A stretch of DNA of 64,000 bases, taken from NCBI GenBank assembly GCA_021844945.1, contig JAKBSJ010000001.1:310001-374000 (forward strand), written 5' to 3'. This document shows, one piece after another, positions 47,971-56,425 of the stretch. The notes below the pieces were generated by a model. That model searched no databases, was not told the DNA's origin, and saw only the letters and a program-made list of their open reading frames with translations. Numbering within the stretch: the first letter of the stretch is position 1; every line of letters begins with the position of its first letter. Source of the stretch: Thermoplasmata archaeon. GTDB taxonomy: Archaea > Thermoplasmatota > Thermoplasmata > Lutacidiplasmatales > UBA184. The position numbers and the translations under genes are program-made.

Positions 47971-48831
47971 ATGCCGGGATCCACGGTGGCGATTCTCTCG
48001 ATCGGTAACGAGATCCTTCTGGGCGATATCCCGAACTCGAACGCCCAGTGGCTCTGCCGCGAGTTCACCAAACGCGGAGCGGATGTTCGACATGTCGCGA
48101 TCGTCGGCGATGTTGACGCCGAGATCGCGATCGAGCTCAACCACGCCCTTACGTACGCGCCTCGCTTGCTCGTCACCACCGGCGGGCTGGGACCGACGGA
48201 CGACGATCGCAGCGTCGGCGCCGTGGCCCAAGCTCTGGATCTGGAGCTCGCGTTCGATCCGGTCGCAGGCTCGATGGTGGAGTCGTTCTACGCGAAGTTG
48301 GGCGAGCGCGGTCTGGTCCCGATGACGGGCCTGACGCCTCCTCGAAGGAAGATGGCTCTCCTCCCCCGAGGGAGCCGCGCGCTCACGAACCGCGTCGGTG
48401 CCGCTCCCGGCGTCTTCCTTTCCCGCGGCGCCACCCAGATCGTGCTCCTTCCCGGGGTCCCGGAGGAGATGCAGGATATCGTGCAGGGAGCGCTCGCGCC
48501 GGAGCTCGACTCCCTGCTCGGGCCCGGGAGCTATCGCGAGATAGAGCGGTTCGCCCATATCTCGGACGAGTCGGTCCTCGCGCCGCTGCTTCGCGGCATC
48601 GTCGAGCGGCACCCGGAGGTGTATGTGAAGTCGCGCGCAGAGGTCTTTGGCCGCAGCCCTTCTTTCCGCATCACACTCTCGTGCCGGACGGTGAACCATG
48701 AGGCGGTCGAGCGCCTCCTTCTCGAAGCCCAGGGTGACCTAGAGCAGACACTCGCCGCGCACAAAATCCTCCTGGACGACGACGGAGAGGCGCCCGACCG
48801 AGTTGAACACTGGGCCGGGAACTCATCGTAG
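47971..48831 (+). CDS. CinA-like MoCF-biosynthesis-fold protein
   Basis: The ~286-aa protein begins AILSIGNEILLGDIPNSNAQW and has TTGGLGPTDDDRSVGAVAQAL and VGAAPGVFLSRGATQIVLLP (split), then PGVPEEMQDI. This is the MoCF_biosynth/CinA N-terminal domain, followed by the CinA middle domain and lacking the C-terminal deamidase. Archaeal homologues are linked to ADP-ribose or NMN metabolism, which is not certain here. The start is ATG 47971 (GTG 47959 possible), 50 bp after tRNA-Thr. Confidence 0.85.
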   Translation: MPGSTVAILSIGNEILLGDIPNSNAQWLCREFTKRGADVRHVAIVGDVDAEIAIELNHALTYAPRLLVTTGGLGPTDDDRSVGAVAQALDLELAFDPVAGSMVESFYAKLGERGLVPMTGLTPPRRKMALLPRGSRALTNRVGAAPGVFLSRGATQIVLLPGVPEEMQDIVQGALAPELDSLLGPGSYREIERFAHISDESVLAPLLRGIVERHPEVYVKSRAEVFGRSPSFRITLSCRTVNHEAVERLLLEAQGDLEQTLAAHKILLDDDGEAPDRVEHWAGNSS

Positions 48832-48856
48832 GCGCGCGCGGCGTCGGGTCCGACTC

Positions 48857-49654
48857 CTAGATCGCATTCACGGCGAAGCCTACGACGAATCCGACGAGAA
48901 TCCCCGCGTACACGAGCCGGTTACGAGCGAGCGAGGCCGCGCGGGTCTCGAGCGGACGGAAGGCCACGCGGAGCATCGGCATGATCACGTAGGTGATGGC
49001 TCCGATCGCCAGAGCATCAAAGATGACCAACAATAGGGGGCTCGTCCAGAAGTATCCCACCGCGCCGCCGATCAGCGTAGGCGCCCCCCCGATGAGAAAG
49101 AGTCCGACCATGGTCGCGACGGTTCGGCGGGCGTTGGTACCGAGGAACGGAGAGGCGATGGGGAAGCCTTCGGTGATGTTCTGCAAGAAGAATCCCAGGA
49201 AGACCACCGCGACTACCCCGAGCGACCCCGCGGCCCAGTTTCCCCCGAAGACGAGCCCCTCGGTCAGGTTCTGAAGCCCGATCCCGAGGGCAATGATGAT
49301 GGCGGTGGTCCGCGGCCCGCTGATGCCGTCGGAAGTCGCCTCGGTGGCGAGAGGAGAACCACGGGGGATGTTGTCCACAAAATACAGAACCGCGAAGGCA
49401 ACGACGAACGCGACCGCGAACGCGATCGAGTACCAAGGGTTCGCCACGTAGCTCCCGTTCGGATACAGTATCGTGGAGGCGTCGGAGAACACGTCCGCCA
49501 GAAGGAAGATCAGGATTCCGATTGCCGCTGCGTTGAGTCCAACTGCCCACCGACCCTGCGCCCGACGGCTGTACACGATGGGGAGGGATAGGAAGATCGA
49601 GAATCCCATGGCGGCCGTCAGCAGGATAAACACGCCGAAGTCCGCCCCGACCAT
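48857..49654 (-). CDS. ZIP-family metal transporter homologue with unusual metal-site residues
   Basis: The 265-aa protein has about eight transmembrane helices and the two ZIP signature helices, ALGIGLQNLTEGLVFG and FFLQNITEGFPIASPF. In usual ZIP proteins both begin His-Asn (HNxxEG); here each His is Gln, while Asn and Glu are kept. The His-rich loop between TM3 and TM4 is absent. It probably transports a divalent metal, though the substitutions make specificity or activity doubtful. Likely monocistronic. Confidence 0.75.
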   Translation of the reverse strand: MVGADFGVFILLTAAMGFSIFLSLPIVYSRRAQGRWAVGLNAAAIGILIFLLADVFSDASTILYPNGSYVANPWYSIAFAVAFVVAFAVLYFVDNIPRGSPLATEATSDGISGPRTTAIIIALGIGLQNLTEGLVFGGNWAAGSLGVVAVVFLGFFLQNITEGFPIASPFLGTNARRTVATMVGLFLIGGAPTLIGGAVGYFWTSPLLLVIFDALAIGAITYVIMPMLRVAFRPLETRAASLARNRLVYAGILVGFVVGFAVNAI

Positions 49655-49797
49655 CGTTCGCCGAGGTCGCGTACCGGGCCGCGCTTATAGTTTCTTGGCG
49701 TGAATCATACGCCCCGGGCCATCACGTTGTGAATGAACTCGCACCCTTAACGGGTGACGCCGCGTAAGCTCTTCCAACGGCGAAGGCTCAACGAAGG

Positions 49798-50244
49798 TTA
49801 CGCCGGAGGAGAAGCGAAGCGCCGCATCGCCGCCTCGACGTGGGGTCCCGGACGCATACCTACGACGACATCGACGACCTTGCCCTCGGGGTCTAGGAGG
49901 AATGTCACTCGCTTCGCCATTCCAAAGATCCCGAGGACGCCGTAGGCCTTCGCCACCGACCTCTGGGTATCCGAGAGCAGCGGGAACGCGAGGTGGCAGC
50001 GATCCGAGAACTCCTTCTGGCGATCGGTCGAGTCGACACTAATCCCTAGGACCGCCACCCGGTGAGCGGTAAGGTCGGGCTCGTGGGATTGGAACCCTTG
50101 AGCCTCGCGCGTGCACCCGGGTGTCATCGCTCGAGGGTAGAAGTACAAAACCACTGGGCGACCTCGAAAACCTGAAAGCGAAACCACGTGTCCGTTCTGG
50201 TCCGGCAAAGAGAAATCCGGCGCTACGTCGCCGATCCCAACCAT
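49798..50244 (-). CDS. bcp: Peroxiredoxin (Bcp/PrxQ type)
   Basis: The 148-aa protein has the AhpC/TSA fold: APDFSLPDQNGHVVSLSGFRG, the active site YPRAMTPGCTREAQGF (peroxidatic Cys ~44, P-x3-T-x2-C), VLGISVDSTDRQKEF and FPLLSD. The second Cys that PrxQ enzymes usually have five residues after the first is missing; Cys at RCHLAF is further on. It reduces peroxides in the cytoplasm. It is followed on the opposite end by the AKR homologue on the same strand. Confidence 0.9.
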   Translation of the reverse strand: MVGIGDVAPDFSLPDQNGHVVSLSGFRGRPVVLYFYPRAMTPGCTREAQGFQSHEPDLTAHRVAVLGISVDSTDRQKEFSDRCHLAFPLLSDTQRSVAKAYGVLGIFGMAKRVTFLLDPEGKVVDVVVGMRPGPHVEAAMRRFASPPA

Positions 50245-50264
50245 AGTGGCCGGAGCGGCTGCCC

Positions 50265-51197
50265 CTAGTCAAGGCTTGCCCTTGGGGTCTCCCGTCCCAC
50301 CGCGGAAGAATCAGAAACACGATGGGCCTCTTCGATCGTGAGCGGAGGCGTCTCTTCCCAACCGGCGAACTCCTCGATCCTTTCGGGAGGGGGAATAGCG
50401 ACCAACGCGGCATAGACTCCCGGCTGGTCTAAAGCCCAGCGAATTGCGGCCTGGCCCAGTGTCCTCCGACCGCGAATGGCCAGGAACCCGAACCGGAGCG
50501 CCGGAGCCATCTCTTCCGCCAGCGTTCGGATGGGCAGGGGTCCCCCGGGTACCCTTTCGGGGCTAGGCCCGGAGGACGGTCCGAGACCGGCGAGTCGCCC
50601 GCCGGCCAGAACGTTCCGAGCGAGAAAGGGGGCCCCCCCGAGGACCGCTCCGGGCCGCGCGCCTTGTTCGAGGAGCGAAAGCGTTCCAGAGGCGAACTTC
50701 GGTACGTCGGCGATGGCCGCGAATCGTGCCCAAGCGGAGAGCGGGACTCCCCATCCTTGGATCGTCCCCTTCGTGACTAGCCCCTCGAGCCTTTGGGCGA
50801 CGCCCGCGAGGTTCTCCCCCCCATCAGCGACCGGGTCCCACTCAATCCAGAGCTGGGGAACGGTTCGCCCACTTCTACGCAGCGGGGGAAGGGTCGACTC
50901 TAGGCTCGCTTGCCAAGCGTCGGGGTCGGACAAACCAAGCGAGGCGCCCGGCAGGTCTCGGATCGACCGGGCCAAAACTACGTACGCATCGAGATCGGCG
51001 AGAACGCCGCTCTCCCAGAGCGGCCGCTCGGCGACCGCGCCACCCGCCTCTCCCCACGCCAGAAGGTTGATTCCTCGATCGACCGACCGGCGAAGCAAGA
51101 TCTCGAGCGAGTTCCGATTCCGCAGATCGTGCGGGCCCAGTTCCCACCCTAGGGCCGATATTGAGGCCTGCGTACCGGGCCATGTCCAGGTCCTCAT
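50265..51197 (-). CDS. Divergent aldo/keto reductase homologue, probably not a normal oxidoreductase
   Basis: The 310-aa protein keeps the AKR TIM-barrel layout: LEILLRRSVDRGINLLAWGE, PQLWIEWDPVAD, VTKGTIQGWGVPLSAWARF and RTLGQAAIRWALDQPGVYAALV. The catalytic tetrad is not visible: the DTAxxYG segment reads AWGEAGG (no Asp, no Tyr), and the His of the LLxxHxxD segment is Trp/Glu (LWIEWD). It may bind a ligand without catalysis. The gene lies 21 bp upstream of the bcp start on the same strand. Confidence 0.7.
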   Translation of the reverse strand: MRTWTWPGTQASISALGWELGPHDLRNRNSLEILLRRSVDRGINLLAWGEAGGAVAERPLWESGVLADLDAYVVLARSIRDLPGASLGLSDPDAWQASLESTLPPLRRSGRTVPQLWIEWDPVADGGENLAGVAQRLEGLVTKGTIQGWGVPLSAWARFAAIADVPKFASGTLSLLEQGARPGAVLGGAPFLARNVLAGGRLAGLGPSSGPSPERVPGGPLPIRTLAEEMAPALRFGFLAIRGRRTLGQAAIRWALDQPGVYAALVAIPPPERIEEFAGWEETPPLTIEEAHRVSDSSAVGRETPRASLD

Positions 51198-51291
51198 CGC
51201 TCGAATCGAGGGTAGCCAACCGGAGAATTAGAGGGCCACCGACCTCCTCACGAAGCTATCGCGTTATCTCGCGTCGGGCGCTGTCCGCGCC

Positions 51292-52950
51292 GTGCCGTCG
51301 ATCCTACCGAAACTCCCGCTCACCGAACGGTTCCGTCCGTCTCGACTCGACGAGCTCGCCGGGAATGCGCGGGCGCGCGCCGAGTTGCGGTCTTGGGCCG
51401 AGGGGTGGAAGGGTACTTCGCCGCCTTCTCACCGGGCCGCGATCCTCGTCGGACCTCCGGGAGTCGGGAAGACGTCGGGGGCCATTGCTCTTGCCGACGA
51501 GCTAGGCTGGTCCCTCGTCGAGATGAATGCGTCCGATGCTCGGAACGCCGGTGCTATCGAGCGCGTGGCGGGCCGCGCCTCGCTCGCACGCTCGTTCGGC
51601 GCGGACGGACGCATGAGCGCCCACAGCCGAACGTTGATTCTCCTAGATGAGGCGGATTGCCTTAGCGGCCGTCTGGGCTCGGAGGCTCGGCCACCCCCCG
51701 CCTCGGTCGGGTTCCGGGAGTTCCTCCACGACCGATACGGGACGGTCGCCGCGGTGAACGAGGCGTGGGGGCTCGGAACGGCCGGCCAGCCCCCGGCGTT
51801 CGAGGCGTGGGAGTCGATACCCAAGTTCCCGGGGCGCCAGCGGTGGGCCGCCCTCGCCGCTTCCCAGCAGGATGTTCGCGACTGGCGAGGTATGGAGAAG
51901 AAGGTCGATCTTACCGATAGAGGGGGGCTCGGAGCCATCGCACAGTTGGTGAGGGAGACGAGACAGCCGCTGGTGCTCACCGTGAACGATGATCGAACGC
52001 TCTTCCGCTACTCCCCCGTCTTTCGCGCGAACGCGACCCGCATTCGATTCCAACCCGTGACCGACGCCGAGGTACGCCAACTCTTGCGGCGCATTGCGCG
52101 TCACGAAAGGTTGGCGGTGGACAGTCGCGCGATCGAGGCGATCGTGGCTAGGGTCCACGGCGATCTGAGAGCGGCGCTCAATGACCTAGATGCGATCTGG
52201 CCGCTGCCGCCCGGCCCCGCCCAGATCTCGGTGCTCGGGCCGCGGGACCGTTCGGCGGACCTAGCCGCACTGGTCGGAGAAGCGCTCGGCATGGCACGGT
52301 ACTATCGGAACGTGGAGGTCCAGGACCGGATCGATGCGACGCCCGACGAACTCGAGCCGTGGATCGAAGAAAACCTTCCAAGGGCCGCCATGGATCCGAT
52401 CCATCGGTCCGCGGGATTTGACGAGCTCGCCTACTCGAATCTCTTGCTGGCCCGCGCCCGCCGGTATCGGGTCTATGGTCTGTGGAGTTCCGCTTCCGAA
52501 ATCATGACCGGCGGCGTCGGTCTCGCCGTGCGTGATACCCCCTTCCGACCGATCGAACCGGCCTTCCCTCAGTTCCTTGGAGAGATGGGGCGCTCGAAAA
52601 TCACCCGGGCGACGCGGGAGCAGGTTCTCGCGAAGCTGGGTCCCCTCGCCCACCTCTCGAGGGAGAAGCTCCGAGACGGGGCCATCGATTTCTACGAAGT
52701 GTCGTTCCAACGCGCGATGTCGACCGCGGCCGCCGATGTGGGATGGCGGAATCTCGGGCGAGGGATTGTCCGAGAGGCCGAGCTCGCTCCCGAGGAGGTC
52801 GCTTTCTTGGCGGCGGTGGAACCCGATTTCTCCGGCGTGGAGGCTCTCTACGCCCCGCCCGAGGTCGATGGGCGGCCTTCGCTCGCTACCCCCCCGTCCC
52901 CACCGAACCGCTCATCTCCGTCCCAGCATCGCCTCTCCGACTTCGAATGA
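51292..52950 (+). CDS. rfcL: Replication factor C large subunit with a large insertion in the ATPase domain
   Basis: The 552-aa clamp-loader subunit begins PLTERFRPSRLDELAGN and has Walker A LVGPPGVGKTSGAIALA (~52), EMNASDARN, Walker B TLILLDEADCLSG (~114) and sensor-1 LVLTVNDDR (~228). The collar domain and an extended C-terminus follow. Between Walker B and the family's DRGGL segment (~208) lies an ~80-residue insertion containing RYGTVAAVNEAWG. RFC loads PCNA onto primed DNA. The start is GTG 51292. It overlaps dph6 by four bases. Confidence 0.9.
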   Translation: MPSILPKLPLTERFRPSRLDELAGNARARAELRSWAEGWKGTSPPSHRAAILVGPPGVGKTSGAIALADELGWSLVEMNASDARNAGAIERVAGRASLARSFGADGRMSAHSRTLILLDEADCLSGRLGSEARPPPASVGFREFLHDRYGTVAAVNEAWGLGTAGQPPAFEAWESIPKFPGRQRWAALAASQQDVRDWRGMEKKVDLTDRGGLGAIAQLVRETRQPLVLTVNDDRTLFRYSPVFRANATRIRFQPVTDAEVRQLLRRIARHERLAVDSRAIEAIVARVHGDLRAALNDLDAIWPLPPGPAQISVLGPRDRSADLAALVGEALGMARYYRNVEVQDRIDATPDELEPWIEENLPRAAMDPIHRSAGFDELAYSNLLLARARRYRVYGLWSSASEIMTGGVGLAVRDTPFRPIEPAFPQFLGEMGRSKITRATREQVLAKLGPLAHLSREKLRDGAIDFYEVSFQRAMSTAAADVGWRNLGRGIVREAELAPEEVAFLAAVEPDFSGVEALYAPPEVDGRPSLATPPSPPNRSSPSQHRLSDFE

Positions 52951-53669
52951 GCGGCGTAACGATGCCCGCGAGCTCGGCAAGCGGGCGCCCCAAGGCCGTG
53001 GTGTCGTGGAGCAGCGGGAAGGATTCGGCCTTCTCGCTCTACGAGGTGCGTCGTGCGGGGAAGCTCGACGTCGTCGGACTGCTCACCACCGTCACGGAGA
53101 CGTTCGCCCGCGTTTCAATGCACGGCGTCCGGGAGTCGGTGCTCGAAGCCCAGGCGGTCGCGGCCGGACTACCGCTCTACCGGGTCTCCATCCCATCACC
53201 GTGTCCGAACGAAGTATACGAGGCCAAGATGGCCGACATGGTCCGGCGACTGAGGCTGGACGGAGTCACCCAAGTCGTCTTCGGAGACCTCTATCTCGAG
53301 GACATACGCCGTTACCGGGAACAGCATCTCGATGGCACCGGTATCACACCGGTGTTCCCTTTGTGGGGGCGACCCACCGAAGCGCTCGCCCGCACCATGA
53401 TCCGGTCGGGGCTTCGCGCGACGCTGGTCGCCGTCGATCCTCGCAAACTCCCGGCCCGGTTCGCGGGTCGCGCGTTCGACGAGTCGCTCCTTGCCGATCT
53501 TCCCGCCGGCACCGATCCGTGCGGCGAGAACGGAGAATTTCACACGTGCGTGACCGCCGGGCCGATGTTCACCGCGCCGTTGCGGGTCCACCCAGGGCCG
53601 GTCGTAGAACGGGACGGGTTCGTGTTCGCGGACGTGATTCCCGATGACCTCGGGGAGAAGCGCGCCTAA
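52947..53669 (+). CDS. dph6: Diphthine-ammonia ligase (Dph6) family
   Basis: The 240-aa ATP-pyrophosphatase has the PP-loop VVSWSSGKDSAFSLYEV (~18), LLTTVTETFARVSMHGVRES, VVFGDLYLEDIRRYRE and the C-terminal DPCGENGEFHTCVTAGP signature that defines Dph6/MJ0570-type proteins. It amidates diphthine on elongation factor 2. ATG 52947 lies inside the rfcL stop (ATGA). The stop overlaps the OsmC stop by four bases (CTAA). Confidence 0.92.
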   Translation: MSGVTMPASSASGRPKAVVSWSSGKDSAFSLYEVRRAGKLDVVGLLTTVTETFARVSMHGVRESVLEAQAVAAGLPLYRVSIPSPCPNEVYEAKMADMVRRLRLDGVTQVVFGDLYLEDIRRYREQHLDGTGITPVFPLWGRPTEALARTMIRSGLRATLVAVDPRKLPARFAGRAFDESLLADLPAGTDPCGENGEFHTCVTAGPMFTAPLRVHPGPVVERDGFVFADVIPDDLGEKRA

Positions 53670-54103
53670 GCGAGCCGGGCGTTCACCGAGATCGCGACGT
53701 TGCCCTTGAGCGCTTGGGAGACGGGACAGCCTTCGCTCGCACCCTTTGCCGCCGCCTGGAACTGCTCGGGGGTGATCCCCGGGACATGCCCGACGACCGT
53801 GAGCTCCTCCGTGGTGATCTTCCAGGCCTCGCCGATCTTGTCGAACGTCGCGACTGCCGTGACCTCGAGCTTCGTCGGAGGGTGTTGCTGCCGGCCCAGA
53901 GCCGCGGACAGCGCCATCGAAAAGCACGATGCGTGGGCCGCGGCCAGGAGCTCTTCCGGGCTTGTCTGGGTTCCCTGCTGTTCGGTACGCGCGGCCCAGC
54001 TAACGTTCACCGTAGGGAGAGCGCCCGGAGCCCCGTGAACCGTCCCGTGTCCCTTGATCAGGTCGCCTTCCCACACTGCTTGGGCCGTGCGTCTCGCGGT
54101 CAT
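53666..54103 (-). CDS. OsmC/Ohr-family peroxidase
   Basis: The 145-aa protein has SPEELLAAAHASCFSMALSA with the first catalytic Cys and GASEGCPVSQALKGNV with the second, plus the basic Arg in the N-terminal strand. This is the OsmC (YhfA/OsmC) pattern. It reduces organic hydroperoxides. A TATA-like TTAAAT lies 22-28 bp upstream on the minus strand (54125-54131). Confidence 0.9.
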   Translation of the reverse strand: MTARRTAQAVWEGDLIKGHGTVHGAPGALPTVNVSWAARTEQQGTQTSPEELLAAAHASCFSMALSAALGRQQHPPTKLEVTAVATFDKIGEAWKITTEELTVVGHVPGITPEQFQAAAKGASEGCPVSQALKGNVAISVNARLA

Positions 54104-54230
54104 GAGTCGTCCAACCCGGCGGGCGATTTAACGTGAGCCCGCCTCGAAAGCGGCTCAGGGCGGAACGCCTTTACCTGCTCGGAGCGATGGCGGCGAACCC
54201 CGCCGGCCACGGGCTCGAGGTTCACGTACG

Positions 54231-54992
54231 ATGGTACCACGCTACAACGCACAAGCGCTGCGCGCGAGTTGGGAACGCCAGCAGAACTCCCTCGTGATCG
54301 GCCGGGAGATGCGGTTCAACGTCCTGTTGACCGTACTCAAGGCCGGAACGCGCGCGCGCGCCCGCATCCTCGACCTGGGGTGTGGCACCGGCGCGTTCAG
54401 CGAGCGGATCCTCCGGGAGCTTCCGGGCGCTCGCGTGTGGGGGGTCGATTACGACCCCGTCCTCTTGCGCATCGGCCGGGAGGGTCTTCGCGCGGATCGG
54501 CATCGCCTTGAGTGGGTCGAGGCCGATCTGCGCTCGCCCACGTGGACGCGGGCCTTGCCGAGAGGAAGGTGGGACGCCATCGTATCCACCACCGCGCTGC
54601 ACTGGATCGAGCCCGCCCCGCTCTCCCGGCTTTACGGGACGATCGCGCGCCTGTTGCGCCCGGGGGGGATCTTCCTCAACGGTGATAATCTTCCGTTCGA
54701 TCCTCCGAGCGCGCGGCTTCGCCGGCTCATGCGCGCTCTGCGCCGAGAGCGCCGCGCTCGTAAGCGGACCCCGGGGGTTCTCGACTGGGACGAGTGGTGG
54801 GCACGTACCCGATCGATCCGGGAGCTCGCTCCGGAGTTCCGGGAACGCGATCGCCGCTACCCACACCCTCACGGCGATGAGCGTGTGAATCCGGTCTCCT
54901 GGCATCTGCGGACGCTGCGCGCGAAGGGGTTCCGCGAGAGCGCGGTGGTCTGGCAGTATTTCTCAAACCGTGTCGTGATCGGGATCCGATAG
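54231..54992 (+). CDS. Class I SAM-dependent methyltransferase
   Basis: The 253-aa protein has motif I ILDLGCGTGAFSERIL (~45), acidic end of beta-2 GVDYD, beta-4 WDAIVSTTALHWIEP and the post-motif RLLRPGGIFLNGDN. The pattern is of the trans-aconitate/ubiquinone-type small-molecule methyltransferases; the substrate is unknown. A basic segment (RALRRERRARKR) follows. The gene is monocistronic and divergent from osmC. Confidence 0.85.
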   Translation: MVPRYNAQALRASWERQQNSLVIGREMRFNVLLTVLKAGTRARARILDLGCGTGAFSERILRELPGARVWGVDYDPVLLRIGREGLRADRHRLEWVEADLRSPTWTRALPRGRWDAIVSTTALHWIEPAPLSRLYGTIARLLRPGGIFLNGDNLPFDPPSARLRRLMRALRRERRARKRTPGVLDWDEWWARTRSIRELAPEFRERDRRYPHPHGDERVNPVSWHLRTLRAKGFRESAVVWQYFSNRVVIGIR

Positions 54993-55043
54993 CCGGCTCG
55001 GAATCGTTATCTCCGCAGGGCTTGCTCGGCCCGCCCTCGAGGC

Positions 55044-55679
55044 GTGCCGGTGAGCGACTTCACCTACTTTCTGATCGCGGCGGTGGCGATCTTCGCCGTG
55101 GTGGACCCGATCGGCACCCTGCCGTTCTTCGCCGCCTTCACCATCGGATACGCTCCGGCCGATCGCCGAGTGGTCCTTCATCGGACGGTCCTTTTCTTCA
55201 CGTCGATCCTGGTCGCCTTCGCCCTTGTGGGAAAGTTTCTCTTCGCGGCCTTCGGGTTCACGCTCTCCGCGTTCGAGATCGCCGGCGGCATCCTGCTGTT
55301 CATCGTCGCGTACGACATGCTTCGAGGGGAGATCGGTCCGACGAAGCTGACCGCCACCGACCGGGACGAAGCGATCCAGCGCCGAGACGAGATCTCGGTG
55401 TTCCCGCTAGCGATCCCGCTCCTCGCCGGCCCGGGCGCGATCTCCACCGTGATGATCTACGCGGGGAGCCCGAGCGCCGGTCCCCTCGGGGTCCTGGCCG
55501 CCGTCACCGGCGCCGTCTTCACCGGTGCCGCCACTTTCCTCATCTTCCGCTTCGGCCAGCGGATCCTGGACGTGCTGGGCCGCGTCGGGGTCATGGCCCT
55601 CACCCGAGTGCTCGGGCTCCTGCTCGCCGCCGTCGCGGTGCAGTTCGTGATCACCGGGATCTTGGGCGTCGGCTTCTAG
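55044..55679 (+). CDS. MarC family integral membrane protein
   Basis: The 211-aa protein has six transmembrane helices, with AVVDPIGTLPFFAAFT near the start, FEIAGGILLFIVAYDML in the middle and FPLAIPLLAGPGAISTVMIY in the second half, the signature motifs of MarC/UPF0056. Function is not established despite the historical link to multiple antibiotic resistance. The start is GTG 55044. The last 29 bp overlap the convergent DUF1684 gene. Confidence 0.9.
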   Translation: MPVSDFTYFLIAAVAIFAVVDPIGTLPFFAAFTIGYAPADRRVVLHRTVLFFTSILVAFALVGKFLFAAFGFTLSAFEIAGGILLFIVAYDMLRGEIGPTKLTATDRDEAIQRRDEISVFPLAIPLLAGPGAISTVMIYAGSPSAGPLGVLAAVTGAVFTGAATFLIFRFGQRILDVLGRVGVMALTRVLGLLLAAVAVQFVITGILGVGF

Positions 55680-56355
55680 TCCGAGGTAGGCGCTTCGGAA
55701 CGCGGGCACGCGCGCGGGACCCTCTCGTTGGTCTCGGAGAGGGGAGCGGACGGGACTTCGCCGGCACGCGGGCGCGAACTCGATCGAGCAAGAGCGCGTT
55801 CGGCGTGCGCGGGTTGCGGTCCGCAGCCCAGACCTTCTCTCCCGCGCGAATCGCTACCGGTAGATCGTTCTCGCTCGGGGGGAAGCCGCATTCGTAGGCA
55901 TCGGTGTAGGCGCAGTACGGGTTGAAGGAACGGTTGAAATCGAGCTCATACTCGTCGGATTCGTTGAGATCGAGCGTGAGGTAGCGCCCTGGCCCATACG
56001 TTTCCTTCCCGCTCGACGCGTCGCGGAACGGCACGAAGACCGAGGTCCCCACCCCCTCGCCGGCGTGGTAGACTCGCAGCCGGCACTCTCGGGAGCCGAC
56101 GCGAAAGAGGAGGTCGCCGATGTGGCGCATGACGGACTGACCATCCCGATTCGTCCGAAGATACGATTCCTCCGGCACCTCGCGACGCTCGAGTCGTGCC
56201 GCGACTCGAAAGCGCGGGCTCGGTGGGAAGTATTTCAGCGGGTGGAAAGGGATACGCTCGGCGACGAACGGCGACTCGGGATCGCGGGCCATGAACTCGT
56301 CCTTCATCGCGCGCTCCTTCACGAGCTCGCGTAGCCACCCGTGGTCGTCCGTCAT
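55651..56355 (-). CDS. DUF1684 family protein
   Basis: The 234-aa protein matches DUF1684: an N-terminal WLRELVKERAMKDEFMARDP, HIGDLLFRVGSRECRLRVY, FVPFRDASSGKETYGPGRYL, FNRSFNPYCAYTDAYECGFP and ENDLPVAIRAGEKVW. The last ~50 residues are Arg/Pro-rich and continue antisense into marC; they may be a late extension after stop-codon loss. Function of the family is unknown. Confidence 0.85.
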   Translation of the reverse strand: MTDDHGWLRELVKERAMKDEFMARDPESPFVAERIPFHPLKYFPPSPRFRVAARLERREVPEESYLRTNRDGQSVMRHIGDLLFRVGSRECRLRVYHAGEGVGTSVFVPFRDASSGKETYGPGRYLTLDLNESDEYELDFNRSFNPYCAYTDAYECGFPPSENDLPVAIRAGEKVWAADRNPRTPNALLLDRVRARVPAKSRPLPSPRPTRGSRARARVPKRLPRTRSRRPRSR

Positions 56356-56425
56356 CGGCGCTCCGACCCGACGCGGAGCTTAAGAGTTCTGCCGCGGCCC
56401 TCCTCGGAGGACCCGTGCACGGAAC

